From contig JBAIAA010000750.1 in the NCBI GenBank assembly GCA_037893245.1, forward strand, positions 372,001-436,000: 64,000 nt of DNA. The letters are read 5' to 3'. A program made the translations under genes and the position numbers. Positions 22,455 through 34,129 of this stretch are shown piece after piece. Under the pieces are notes generated by a model. It did not search any database. It saw only the letters and a list, made by a program, of their open reading frames with translations, and had not been told where the DNA came from. The stretch comes from Crossaster papposus. Lineage: Eukaryota > Echinodermata > Asteroidea > Velatida > Solasteridae. Every line of letters begins with the position of its first letter. Positions within the stretch are counted from its first letter, which is position 1.

Positions 22455-23381
22455 TACCCCAGTCACAATTGGCTTGCGATGGGTTTGCGATTAGTTTGCG
22501 GCGGATTTATAGGCATTTTCGGCCGGGGCCCCACGGGACTCCTTGCGGCTGCCGGGTCATTTTTTGGCATCGGGCGGGCATCGAGTTACTTTTAACTCGG
22601 ACTTAAAACCTGGTGCGGCGTTTCGCATCGCAAACTGATCGCCAATAAATCGGTCGATGCCTAGCCGATGTCCGGCAGGGCGGGCGGGCGCCGAGCAAAA
22701 TTTTGGACAACCCAGACAATCAATATATCGGCCAGGCGCCGCCCACACGCCGGCCGGGTCCCGCCAGGCGTCCGGCCGACTTGGCGGTGCCTGGCCAGAA
22801 ATCAGCCGGGGGCCGGACGGCGCCCTGCCGGCGCCCAGCCTGGAATCGGTCATGCATCGGCCGGGGCTCGCAGGGTAAAAAAAGCGGCTCATCTACATCT
22901 ACATCTACACACAGTTTATCACACAAGTTTCATAGTGCAAGTACTACATCTCTTCTTCAGCCACCAATGCAACAAGAACTAGGTTGTAGCGGTATAGCGT
23001 GCAAACGCCAACCTCGGCCGTTGATCGCTGGCCACTAGACAGGCACACTACAGATGCCCGTCCGGCCGCCGTACGACCTGTACGAATTGGTTGGCACCCT
23101 GCCGGATACCGCAGGGGTATCGCAAGGACATAAGCAGAGCACCGGACGAGTGCCTGCCGGTCACCGGCCGATAAACGGGCCAAGAATTCGACCCCATGTC
23201 CAAGAAAGTCAGCCGATCGCCGATCGGCGACTCCCCGGGCCCCGTCATGGCAGCGTACGGGGCACTTTTAATTGTGACTGTGACCGCCATATCGCACGAT
23301 CTTTCGCCGACCTCTACACGCCGGCCGATGCCTAGAAATCGCACACGCCGCCCGGGCTCCGCTTTAATTGTGACTGGGGTA
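22455..23381. mobile_element. 927-bp GC-rich MITE splitting the HECT-type gene
   Basis: The left end TACCCCAGTCACAATT and right end AATTGTGACTGGGGTA are perfect 16-bp inverted repeats. TAA flanks both sides (22452-22454, 23382-23384), fitting the TWA target duplication of PIF/Harbinger-related MITEs. The interior is much richer in G+C than its surroundings (many CCGGCCG, GCCGGG and CGATCGG words). Several overlapping open frames on both strands result from that composition. No transposase. Confidence 0.9.
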
Positions 23382-23392
23382 TAAGCATGCAC

Positions 23393-25028
23393 TCATTCAA
23401 AGACCTTCTTGGACGAAGGCCGCAATTCTTCATAGAGGTTCAGAAATTCAGCCTTTGTGAAGGCACGGCGGAGTGGTTTCATCACTGGCTGCATAAAATC
23501 TGCGATACACTTTGGTTTTTGGAAAAGTTCCTTAAATTCCATCTCAGAAATTATCTTTGGTAGATTTTCTTTGTTAACGACTGTTCGACAGTCATATTCA
23601 CCAAGGATGTCAAGCAGTTCCTCTGTATCTATGGGAAATTCCTCGAGCGCACTGGTCAAAACTGTCCTCTCCACTTCTGGGACGAAAGACAGAAATGCTG
23701 ATTTGGTGTCTGCGTCGCTTGGTGTAGCTCCAAAAATTGCACTTTCTGTAAAAATTGGCGAAAGTGACAGAGGAAAATAGTGATTGTCCAGCCACCCTTT
23801 TGCAAGAATTCTTCCAACTGCCTGCCACTCTTCTTCTTTGTAGTCATGGCGGATGATAGGCACTTTCTGAGTGTCACCTACTGTAAACTTTGCAAAGAAT
23901 TCCTCCCAAAATTGTGTTAGGGCATCTTGATACACACCACTACCTTGCCCAGCTTCCATGTCTCCATTTGGCAAAACCATGTGCATAGAAATTGTAGCAT
24001 CCATGATTTCTGGATTGGAAAATGAATTGATCATGTCTTCCACAATCGCCACTCTTCTTATGACGAGCACCTCAAATACTTGTGAGGGGCTAGTTTCATC
24101 GCAAGAGCCTTGGTTGAAGGATGTGGAGGGCATGGTGTCATCTAGCTGGCTCTGATGATTTGGCAAGTCTCTGTGCCTGAATGAGACAGTTGGTGTATCT
24201 GGTTCTTGTATGTTAACATTTAGTGATGAGCATGCAGCAGTTGGTGTGTCTGATTGCTCGGTGTCAGCAGATTGCGGAACTTCTGGAGATGGAGAAGGTT
24301 CTGGAGATGGAGAAGGTTCTGGAGATGTACTGTCATGTACTTCAACTTCATTTCCTGGAACTTCAAAAGGATCTAAAAAGATCGAATCTTCGAAGTCCTG
24401 CTCTTCTGAGGAGTCTGACTCTATTACCTTGCGTTTCTTTTTACTGTCCTTCTTGCACTTGATTTTCGTTCTCAGGTAAAATCTCAAAGTCGGCATTTTT
24501 GTCTCATCGTATAATTGGCCAACAGTTACTGCCTCTCCTAGTGGCCGATGTCTAAAATCACAGAGGTCAAGCTCAAACTCACTCTCTTGCCCTTTGGAAG
24601 AAACACCCTCCCTGAAAAAACAAACCTCTGGCAAGCTCAAGAAGATCAGCATGACCCATTGTTTTTGAAACACTTAGTTGTCTTGTACCACCCACTGTTT
24701 GTTTTCGTACTTGCTTAAAGCTTTGGCTAGCAAAGTCGAAATCGATCCACCCAATGTCAATTTTTCTGTTATCCTTCGCAGCATTTCGATTCCCTTTTAG
24801 TCTTTCAGATTTGTTGGTACATGTAGCACTTGATTCCTCTTGTGCATGTTTAACTCCTAGCTTGACTCGGAGTTTCTGGAGGAGTGTGTCTTTTCTTGAA
24901 GAACTTCCATTGCCACCCTGAGGGTTTTGCATTTTGGAGCAAAAGTTCCGCAAGGCTATCCTGTCTCCCAAGATTGGCACAAATTCTCGTGATGCATCAT
25001 CCATCATTACCATAACGGCTGCATCGAT
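23393..25028 (-). pseudogene. SAM/HECT-domain E3 ubiquitin ligase-like protein (G2E3-like), frameshifted
   Basis: A probable ubiquitin ligase-type protein. On the minus strand a splice acceptor TTTTTTCAG precedes 25028, so 5' exons are missing from view. Residues MMDDASREFVPILGDRIALRNFC resemble the end of a SAM-like domain. A conserved linker follows (QVRKQTVGGTRQLSVSKT, then LLELARGLFF). A one-base frameshift near T6/G3 runs (about 24608-24618) moves the frame to GVSSKGQESEFELDLCDF. An acidic Ser/Pro-rich linker with SPEPSPSPEPSPSPE follows. The HECT N-lobe starts at MDATISMHMV and includes GSGVYQDALTQFWEEFF and AVGRILAKGW. The frame stops after LRPSSKKVFE, before the C-lobe; the terminal segment is at 22237-22449 beyond a MITE. 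Either a decayed member of a multicopy family or one with a sequencing indel. Domain assignment is confident; function is not. Confidence 0.8.
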
Positions 25029-27509
25029 CTGAAAAAATATTTACAAAATGAACTTATTTACTTTTTTGGTTATCATTTTCTTTGATGTTTCCTAAAACAG
25101 TTCACATGCATTGAGTATGTCACAAGTAGCACTACAAAACTGACTTTTGAGGCACTTGATGGCACTCAAAATGGCAGTCTTTTTCTAATCCTACATTTGC
25201 TACATCGTATGCAAAAGAAAGTGGAAAAAGACTGCTTCAATTGCAGAGCAGCAATCTGCTACATACCAAAGACATAAATTGTACTGATATATTGTGATAA
25301 CAATATTTATATCATTATGCACATGGACAGTGCAATTATAGTTTGCATACAGTTGGCATTTAAACCCATTCATGCACATGTAACAGTACAATACTAGGAA
25401 CTGAGTTATACTTACAGGGTGGACACAAATTTACGAACAATGTCTTATCTTAGTACAATGTATAATTAACTGCTTACAGGCAAAGGCCAACCCACTAAGT
25501 TTATGGAGAACGATTTTGTGTCCAGTTGATAAGTTTAAGAGCACATGTATCGAAAAGGAAATCTTTGTTTCAAATGACTTGTTATGTTCCTCAGATCCTT
25601 ACTCTATGCTCAGATTAGGTATTAGCCTGTCTTCGGTGTATCTGGTTTCTGAGAAGTATTAGTCTGCTTCAGACACACACACCCAACACCATCAAATAAA
25701 GCTCCTCACTCTCACTGTGAGTGTGTTTTGTGGTAAAAAACACAGTTTAACATGACTTTTGTGAACACTAATTTCCTCACTTCTGATTGGTCAGTTGCTG
25801 CGTAATGAGATTCGTGTAGGAGAACACAGGGGGGGGGGGGGGCGGAAGGGGTGTTGCGCAATCATTTGCAATCGCAGTTTGGGTACACTCCATTTAAAAA
25901 AAAGGTAATGACCATTAAACATAAATAAATAATCCATGTATACTGTTAACATTTTCTCTTTAACAGCACTGAAAACATAATAGTTTATATTGAAAGAGTA
26001 TTTTCAATTGTTGAGGTGCTTAGTTTTAAATAAAATGCGTACAAATATTACCGACAATTTCCCGTTGGTTTATTGCAGCAGCTAACGTGTATGAATGGGT
26101 CCAGGTGGGAATTTCGTTACTAAACGTCTCCCCTAAAATGGCTACAAATATCGACATAATGTGAAAAAAAATTATCGTTCATCCTCTGATTTTTTTCCAC
26201 TAACGTAATAATTAGGAATAGATCTTTCATTCCTGAAAGTTAAATAAAAATCCCTCGGTACATCCTCTGGATATTTGACCTTTTTTTTGAATTTGTTTTT
26301 GAAAATGGTTTCTGCCAATTCTCAATCGCGAAAGTTTACGCCATGCCTGTACTGTACGAATCTGGCTTTGCGGACGTAGCATAAATCACTGAATTCGGGA
26401 GAGCTATGCACGGAGCAAATTTGTACGTGTTTCAATGGTGCGCTTCGAGGCAGCGATCTATACGTGTTTACTGTATGAGATGTTCGACTCGTGAGCGTGG
26501 AAGAATGAATGAGATACATTTCAACGTTGGTGGCGCACTTTTTTGGGACCCCTTCCGCCCCCCCCCCCCCCCCCTGGGAGAACAGTAGATTCTCTGTAAA
26601 TAAATACTTCGTTGGCGTTGCTGTATATTTACAGCAAAATGTGTTGTTATGAAACAGTAATGTTGATGTGTCTTAACATAACGGAAGGAAATACTTGTTC
26701 AAAAGATGATGTTTCTTGTTCCAGTACAAAACTTTAATTTAACAGCGAACATTCTGTAACCAAACAGAGAAATTCAGAAAAATGTACATAGACAGTACTA
26801 GTTTTGTTTCTATGCAAAGAAATCCCAAAACAGTAATATCTACTGCTATATTTTGACATTTTCAACAGAAAAACAACTGTGAAGTTACACAATTTTTAAC
26901 AGTGCAGGAAGACCATGTGACGTTAAATTACTATAGGGATACAGGGCTGCTGGCCCCCACAATGTCCATGTATGTTTGATTGGATTCATCTATACGTTGG
27001 AAACGGGCAGTTTTGCAGAACGGCTGCACCGATGGACAGTTGCTGACCCATCTACACGCAATTTTCGCCAGGTTCAGCGGCGACCGTGGAAACAACAACA
27101 CAGCTTTTCACCACCGAAATGGTTCTTAGGATCTGTGAAGAAAAAATGTGACTTCGATCAATCATTAAACGTCATTTAGGAAACAGAAAGCAAAATAAAG
27201 AACACTTCGTTAAAAATCGTGTATAATTTAGGCCAAACTGGTTATTATGGCAACTACTTTACGTGCCACTATTCCTTTTTATAATTTATTTGAGGTCTTT
27301 AGGCAAAAGTTCCGATCCCAAAATAAGACTTCTAAGAAGTGAAATAAAGATGACCACAAAAATAAAAAATAGACAAGGATTGGCCGAAACTTGTTTATGT
27401 TATTAAGGATGCCATGCTGGTACAAACAAATACCATTTAAACATTTTAGGAAGTATCCTTTAATCCATAGCATTTTTTATTTTATTTTTTCTTTTTGCAG
27501 AGGCTCGTC
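25029..27509. other. Non-coding stretch upstream of the HECT-type gene
   Basis: Should contain 5' exons of the minus-strand HECT-type gene, but I could not identify them. One donor-like CCT|GTAAGT on the minus strand at about 25418 has no convincing open frame before it. G- and C-runs lie at 25830-25842 and 26561-26575. Confidence 0.4.
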
Positions 27510-27613
27510 CTCTAATCTTAATCGGTTAGATTCATATCTAACACGCGTGGCCCGACCACTGCGGAACTTCATTTGTCACTCATGCCCGCCCTCTGAACTT
27601 AATCAGTTACATT

Positions 27614-28002
27614 CAAATGTAACACGCCATTTGCAGATATCGAAGACAAAAATGTACTACCGAATTGTTAAGAAATATCTTACTCATCTGAAAGTAAATA
27701 AAGATTCTAGGCATCCAGCAAAATGATTGCGCTAGATATCCTGTATAGTAATTATTCTGAAAAATAAAATTCTATAAAGAAAAATTTGCAATCGCCGGAC
27801 GGCGATCGGGAGAAAACACAAATAACATAAGAATAACTCCTCGACGCCGGTCGAAAATAAACGCTGTTTTCCGTGCTTTTCTCGGCATTTATGACTGTAA
27901 AACTTCGGACAGGTCAGTTAAAAGATATTTACTATAAAATACAACCTTCCAAATCCGCCCATTCATGATAATTCAAGCATTTACCAATGGTGTATACTAC
28001 CT
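27614..28002 (+). mobile_element. TTAA MITE family (AGGTAGTATACACC ends), copy 1
   Basis: Matches the best-preserved copy at 56224-56604, including CATTTGCAGATATCGA, CATCCAGCAAAAT, ACATAAGAATAACT, CGACGCCGGT and TTTACTATAAAATACAACC. The right end CCAATGGTGTATACTACCT is followed by TTAA (28003-28006). The left end is degraded. Non-coding. Confidence 0.85.
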
Positions 28003-28317
28003 TTAACACGCAGGGCCTAATCCACTGCGGAACTTCCATTTGTCTTAAATGCAGAGGCCCGTCCTCTGATCTTAATAAGTTACATTCAAATTTAAAACGC
28101 AGGGCCCGTCCACGCGGAGTTTCTATTGTCTTTCACGCGGAGGCCCCACCTCTGATCTAAAAATAAACATGTTAGATTAAAAATTCAACACAAAGGGCCT
28201 GTCCACTGCGTAACTTCTATTTTCTCTTATCCTCTGATGATATCCATGTAAGATAAACATTCATCACGCAGGGACCGTCCCCTGCGTAACTTTTATTCTC
28301 TCTTATCCTGTGATCTA

Positions 28318-28665
28318 TAGGGTGGCATGGGTGGCTTGTGTGTAAAGCGCTTGCCTTTCACCAATGTGGCCCGGGTTCGATTCCCGGCCGGACCATAATG
28401 TGAGTAGAGTTGTGCGTTGGTTCTCTCCTGTGCCACGAGGGTTTTTTCCAGGTCATCCGGTTTTCCTCCCTCCTGAAAAATTAAACACTTTCGATCTCAG
28501 GCTGTGCTCCGTAGTCATAATGAGTCGATGTGGCCGGCTGCCATAGGCGCCTTTACGTGCCAGCGACTCGACCACGTTGTAGCCGCGTCCTTCGCAATTC
28601 AGCACACCAGCTGCGAGTAAGGATGATTAGCCTCCCCAATTATTATTATTATTATATTATTATCT
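28318..28665 (+). mobile_element. tRNA-derived SINE
   Basis: The head is tRNA-like with a box A-like GTGGCTTGTGTGTAAAGCGC and box B GGTTCGATTCC at 28374-28384, inside CCCGGGTTCGATTCCCGGCC. A non-tRNA body follows (GGTTCTCTCCTGTGCCACGA, GGTCATCCGGTTTTCCTCCC) and ends in an ATT-rich tail at 28638-28662. This structure is typical of Pol III-transcribed SINEs mobilised by a LINE partner. The body resembles a widespread invertebrate deuterostome SINE as I recall it; the exact family is unassigned. Confidence 0.85.
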
Positions 28666-28707
28666 TAACGATGTTAGTTTTAAATTCAAGACGCAGGGCC
28701 TGTCCAC

Positions 28708-31050
28708 TAGTTCACTTTTTGCTCCAACAAAGTTATTGCCTTGGTCCGACCTGATTTGCCGAACCTTGCCTCGTATGGCGATAAAACATCGCAGTCCATT
28801 GATGAAGGCATCAGTGGAGAGGTCATCCAGTAACTCTACGTGAACCGCTCTGGAGCACAAACAGGTGAACAGTATAGGCCGTATCTCTTGAACTCCTTGC
28901 GGCATTGCTTGGTGATAAAGGGACCGAAACAGTCCATGCACAGAATAAGAATGGCGGAGATGATTCCACACGATCCTCAGGGAGATCTGCCATCTTCTGT
29001 TCTTGAGTGGGTCGCCGGTTTCTCCTATACAGACCACACATTTACGAATGATATCCGAAACCATCCTTCCACCGCTGATGATCCAAAACCCGTTCGCTCT
29101 GATTTCATTCCGATCCCACGGTCTTGGTGGTGGACTTTATGATGGTAGTGATTAGCGATGAGTCTGGACATGTGGCTGTCCTTGGCTAGTATTGCCGGGT
29201 GCTTGACAAAAAACAAGAGTGACGAATTCCTCAGGCGACCACCTACACGCAGACTCCCTAAGTCATCAGTGAAGGGATCTAAAATTCTGGACTCGTGTAT
29301 CAGGTAGACTGGAGGGGAGTCGATGCGGTGAGCCCTCTTGAAGCATGATCAGCGGGGTTGAATTCAGACTCGACGTAGAACCACTGATCAGGATATGATT
29401 GTGCTGTCTCTGATTATTTGTACACGGTTGGCCACAAATGTATGAAAACGTCGCGCCTCGTTGTTGATATACCCTATAGACTACCTGAGAATCGGTCCAC
29501 AATTTCTTCCACATTTGAGAGCTGGAGCTCTTCAAGACCTTGCTGATTTTCACCGACACCACAGCTGCAGCTAACTTAAGGCGGGGGATTGTTGTGACCT
29601 CAGTCGGGGCCACTCGAGACTTGCCCATCAGGAGTGCATAGTATATCCTGTCTTACTGATCCTGAATTCTGAGGTAGGAGCATCGACCATAACCCAAAGT
29701 GCTGCCGTCTGAGAAGTGGCAAAGCTGTGTAGACTTAACTTTCCTAAGACCACTCGGCTTCACGCAGCGTGGAATCCGAATTGCTGCAATGTTGGGAAGG
29801 TCCGCCATCCACTTCTCCCACCGTGGTCATAACTCTTTAGGCAAAGGATCATCCCGTCCACTTCCGTTGCGACACATGTGCTGCAGCAATACTTTACCTA
29901 TGGAGCCAGAAATCCCAAGGGGTCATAAACCGATGCAACCATAGACAGAATTCCCCTACGGGTCAACGCTGCCTCCTTGGTCTCAGTTCTGAAGAAGAAT
30001 TCATCCTTCTCCACATCCCATTGAATCCCAAGCGTGGAGGACATATGCAGGTTATCTTTATTGAGGTTAACTTCCCTAACAGATGCAGCGCGTTTCTTGG
30101 CAGGGACAGATTCCAACACCTCGACTGTTGGAGATGAACCTGTGTAGATGTATGCCGCCTTTGCTACACAGATCCCTAGTCTCTTGAATGAGCTGAATTG
30201 CTTCATCGTTGGTTTCTATACTGATCAATCCATCGTCTACGTAAAAATGGTGATTGATAAACAGGGCTGCAGAGGGAAACTCCTTCTCATATTTCTTGGC
30301 CAAAAACTTGAGACTGTAGTTGCCACCCCCCCCCCCCCCCCCCCCCCCCCCCCACCCCCGCCAGGAGATGATGAAGCTCCAAATAGGTGTGCCTTCATCC
30401 TGTACTCTGTTGGCTCCTGTGTGAGAAATCTCGGTCTTCTTGTCTGACAATGAACTGATGGAACATTCTTTCGATGTCGCAAACTATAGCTATACTGGAT
30501 GACTCCTGAAGCGGCTCAGTACTCCTACTAGGGCATTCGTCAGATCGGGGGCACTCAGAAGATGGTCATTATAGGAAGTGCCTCTGTGCTGACTTGAGCA
30601 ATCGAACACAACTCGAATCCTTTGGCTTTCTAGGGTGGTACACACCGTGACGAGGGATGTACTACATGGCTTGGGCTTCCTCTGCATCACCATGCTCGAT
30701 GACATCCTGAACAAACTTAACGTAGTCATCACGATACTTAGAGTCTCTAGCTAACTTGCGCTTGAGATGGCCTAGGCGAAGGAATGCTTGCGAGCTTTGT
30801 TAACCGGCAAGCCATGACGAAAGCGGAAAGGCAAGGGCATTTGAAGATGGCCATCCTCAAGCTGCGTGATGGAAGGCTCTAGAATATGCAGAAATTTGAT
30901 ATCTTCCTATGACACTTTACCCCCCTTGCCATCCGAAAAGTCACTTTCAAGCACCGACAATATCTTTCCGAAGCAATGCCTTGAAACCACATTAATTGCA
31001 ATCTCTGACCCAGAAAACATAGGGATAGAGACTAGAACTTGTGGTATATA
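28708..31050 (-). mobile_element. BEL/Pao LTR-retrotransposon remnant (RT, RNase H, integrase)
   Basis: A decayed pol region on the minus strand, in order from high to low coordinates. Protease-RT linker with LEDGHLQMPLPFR (about 30870-30830). RT with [17 protein letters not shown] (30620-30570) and FYVDD catalytic motif (about 30245). RT thumb-like LTRRGILSMVASVYDPLGFL (29960-29905). RNase H with TTIPRLKLAAAVV and WTDSQVVYRV (29590-29470). Integrase with C-x2-C and CSRAVHVELLDDLSTDAF and IRSDQGNNFVGA (29030-28730). Many stops and frameshifts, plus a C-tract at 30328-30351, break it. No LTRs or gag were found, and the 3' side ends against the repeat array at about 28710. Not functional. Confidence 0.88.
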
Positions 31051-31589
31051 GTTTCCAAGATATGGAATGTTGACGTTTTCGCTAAAATTGAGGTTTGGGC
31101 ATTTCGCAGGTTGCTCGTGTGTTCCGGAATGACAGGAATGAGTGGTTTACATTTAAAATGATTCAAATATATCCAAGGCAGTTTAATAAACCCTTAAATC
31201 CTGGTATTTAATTATATAAATATAATCCAGGGGTGCATTTTGACCGGAACGTGCTTGCTTCCAGTACCTCAGTCGCGCCATTTTGTTCCGCCATTTTGAA
31301 TTTCAGCCTCGCCTTCGTCTAAATGATCTGAAAATATTTTCATTGGATTCCTTGACCCCGAAAACATGATGGTTTGACACCAAAAAAAACCACATTCTAC
31401 GCTGGCCTGTAACCGAGTTATTAGATGCTGTAGAGAAATGGCGGCCGTACGCAAATCGCACGCAATTTTGACGATGTCACCCTAATGATCAATTTTAGAC
31501 ATGAGGACAAATGTTATTATTCGGCTGCCGGTACCCTCCTCTTTGTCAGGCCTCTGCTGCTAGTATAAGGGTAATTATAGACCTATATC
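31051..31589. other. No recognisable feature
   Basis: AT-rich DNA between the BEL/Pao and LINE remnants. A CATTTTGTTCCGCCATTTTGAA word lies near 31278. Nothing coding. Confidence 0.4.
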
Positions 31590-32725
31590 AGTGGTGTGTC
31601 ACGTAGGCAAAAGTATTGAAAAAGAAGTTCAAGTTCAACTTCTGGATTATCTTAACGATCATGGTATGATTAGTGTCGATCAGTTTGTATTAATGACATT
31701 ACACAAAATGTTAATTTTAGTACTCTTAATATCTTCGCAGATGATGTTATTTATGTGACAGGAAATAATGTCCATGATACAAACCGGGTGTTACAATCTA
31801 ATATTGATGATATTTTTACTGTAGGTATAATAATAGACTTCGCATTAATCCAAATAAGACTTAAATCATGCTTTTGCAATCTCGTTATACTAACGAGTCT
31901 GACAAATTGAATATTGTTCCTAAAGGCACCTAGCTTTAACAAGTAAACAGTGTTAGGTATTTAGGAGTTGAAGTTGATGATAACCTCACTTGGGAACCAC
32001 ATGTAAGGAATCTCTGTAAAATAAATTGCCTACAAAGTATATTCATTATCAAGACTTGGAAATACTATTAATACTTAGTCAGTTACTTGACACTCTTCAT
32101 AAAACCACAATTCAACCATGTTTTGACTATGCTTGTTCTGTGTGGGGAAATTGTTCCTTGACCAGTAGAAAGGCTTTTCTCAGATTGCAAAAAAAAGCTG
32201 CTCGGATTGTCTCTAATAATTTTGACTATGTTAATTATCATGGCTAAGACATTATTCAACAATTATCTTGGCAAACCCTAAAAGTAAAAAGAGATTTCTT
32301 CTTAGCCTGTTTAATGTAAAAATGTGTTCATGGGATTGCTCCAATTAGATTATGTTATGACATTAAAATGTATTTTGATAGACATGGATTTAATATACAG
32401 AAATGCTGATTCTTTAAATGCCGTTTTCCCTAAAATCAATATTGATTTCTTCAAGCAGTCGTATAAGTATGCTGGTTCCAAAGTTTTGAATAACATTCCT
32501 TTATCAATTCAGATGTCGTCATCGTTTTATAATTTTATATGTTTATATAAGAAACTCTACTTTAAATGATTTTAATTGTTGCTTTTTGTATTGCTGTTTA
32601 AATTATCCTACTTTTTTATAACATTTGTAGGCCTACATGACATTGATATAAAACAGCTTGTGCTGATTTTTTTATCCAGTTAAAAAATGTTGTAGGCCTA
32701 ATAAATAAATAAATATATAAAAAAT
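31590..32725 (+). mobile_element. LINE remnant, 3' part of a reverse transcriptase ORF
   Basis: Plus-strand segments across several frames show a non-LTR RT pattern. VGKSIEKEVQVQLLDYLNDH lies near 31600. IFADDVIYVTGNN, the catalytic YADD-type box as FADD, is at about 31730. VRYLGVEVDDNLTWEPHV is near 31955. TTIQPCFDYACSVWGNC and LQKKAARIV span 32104-32205. The C-terminal SKVLNNIPLSIQ is near 32480. Stops interrupt every frame. An AAATAAATAAATA tail at 32699-32715 may be the 3' terminus. The jockey/CR1-like group is likely; exact clade not assigned. Confidence 0.85.
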
Positions 32726-33196
32726 AATTGGGCCTCTGAAATTAAAAAAATGGAATTCAAACTGGACAACAATAATTCAAATTTAAATTGGTTCCAAAGT
32801 TACATCAGTTGTGACCCTACTTTCTTTTTGCAGCTGTCCCCAGTTTGAAAGTAATTTGAAATTGGGTTTTTAAATGGTGTCATTTTGTTCATGTGGACCA
32901 ACGATAGATGCAATTCCATGTTTCTGAATATTTTCAGAAATAGGCCTAATGTTTTTTGACTCATGTATATCGGAAGTTATACTTAATGTCTTATATATAC
33001 AAATGTCTATTGATATAAAAGTTGGTGTGATGAAGAGAGCAACACGAACACAAAAAACGTACTTGGTTTTTATGTCCTTTTTGTAATAAATTTGTTTTGC
33101 ATTTAAAATGCAAATATAATTTCTTTTGTGCGGTTCAATTTCGTTCTTCCATGGTTATATAGGCCATATGAGTGTTCCATGTCATTTTAGAAATTC
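32726..33196. other. No recognisable feature
   Basis: AT-rich, with words related to the CCAACTGGAAATT family at 32750-32880. No gene. Confidence 0.4.
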
Positions 33197-33201
33197 AATA
33201 C

Positions 33202-33382
33202 CAGGGGCGGATCCAGGAATTTCGGTTAGAGGGGGCGCCAAAAATTGTCAACATAATATATTGGGAGAAGATATGGGAGCGCAGGAGGCGCGAAGCCCCA
33301 ACGCCGAGATCTTCTCAATCTTCTCGAGATTGTTTTAGGGGGGGGCGCGCGCCGGGTGCGCCCCCCCCTGGATCCGCGCATG
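33202..33382. mobile_element. 181-bp MITE with GCGGATCCAGG ends
   Basis: Left end CAGGGGCGGATCCAGG and right end CCTGGATCCGCGCATG are imperfect inverted repeats. AATAC flanks both ends (33197-33201, 33383-33387). The interior has a poly-G/poly-C stretch. A hAT-like origin is possible from the CAGGGGCGGATCCA end, but the 8-bp duplication typical of hAT is not clear. Confidence 0.75.
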
Positions 33383-33596
33383 AATACGACCAATAAATTC
33401 ACTCTGTGTTTGTCTCCAACCAAACTATTAAATGATGTACATTCTACACAGAGTGATGACATGAAAGAGCAATATACTAGAAACCAATTTCAGGGAAGGG
33501 CCTAAATTACGTAGGAAAAATTAGTAGGCCTATATCAACAAAGTGTGAAAAAGCTAGCTGTGTATAGGGTTGCATGACTCCCTATCGTTATTCGTA

Positions 33597-34093
33597 AAGG
33601 CCCAGTCCCATTGCCAATGACGCATAAATCACGCATAAATCACGCATAAATCACGCATAAATCACGCATAAAATTGGTTTGTGCGTGATTGTTCGTGGAG
33701 AAATTGGTCATTTTCTGGGGTTGTGCGTGGTCAGAATCACCGATGAATCGCGTATAAACTGCGCATGTATCACTTACAATCACTGACAAAGAACATTCCA
33801 CGCACAATAATAATTTTGGTAAGTGATTGTAAGTGGAACATACGTGGATTGTGCGTGTTTTGTAAGTGATATGTGCGTGTTCTGTAAGTGATTCGTCAGT
33901 GATGTGCGTGCTAGGAGCCAGTTCCTGACGCACAAGCACTGACGGAACACTGACAGAACACGGACATATCACGCACCTTCCACGTCCAAACTACGTACAA
34001 ACTGCGCATAAACTGCGTATAATCGCGCACGTTGTGCGTGGAAATTTTTTTGAACCGTTCAAAACCGGCGATCGCGCACAAACCCGTCTTCGC
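33597..34093. repeat. CACGCATAAAT / GTGCGTG-rich MITE-like region, truncated at right
   Basis: Four perfect 11-bp CACGCATAAAT tandem copies at about 33631-33671, then many CACGCA, GTGCGTG and GTAAGTG words in both orientations. It begins GGCCCAGTCCCATTGCCAATGACGC, a typical MITE-like start, but no matching right end is visible. The FEN1-like TIR element starts at 34094 and may have truncated it. Confidence 0.6.
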
Positions 34094-34129
34094 AGTCCGT
34101 GGGCCAGAGGGGGCTACCGTGCACCCCCC

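Larger units (their letters stand above)
27510..28711 (+). repeat. Degenerate ~90-bp tandem repeat, interrupted by a MITE and a SINE
   Basis: Units contain ACGCAGGGCCCGTCCACTGC, GGAACTTCTATTTGTC, GAGGCCCGTCCTCTGATCTTA and GTTACATTCAAATTTAA-like words, seen at 27540-27625, 28005-28320 and 28678-28711. The TTAA MITE (27614-28002) and the tRNA-derived SINE (28318-28665) separate these blocks, and the BEL/Pao remnant begins where the last block stops. Confidence 0.75.

Noticed and set aside
22657..23384. Several overlapping ORFs on both strands in GC-rich DNA
   Set aside because: They lie inside a 927-bp MITE; openness follows from high G+C, with no domain resemblance.
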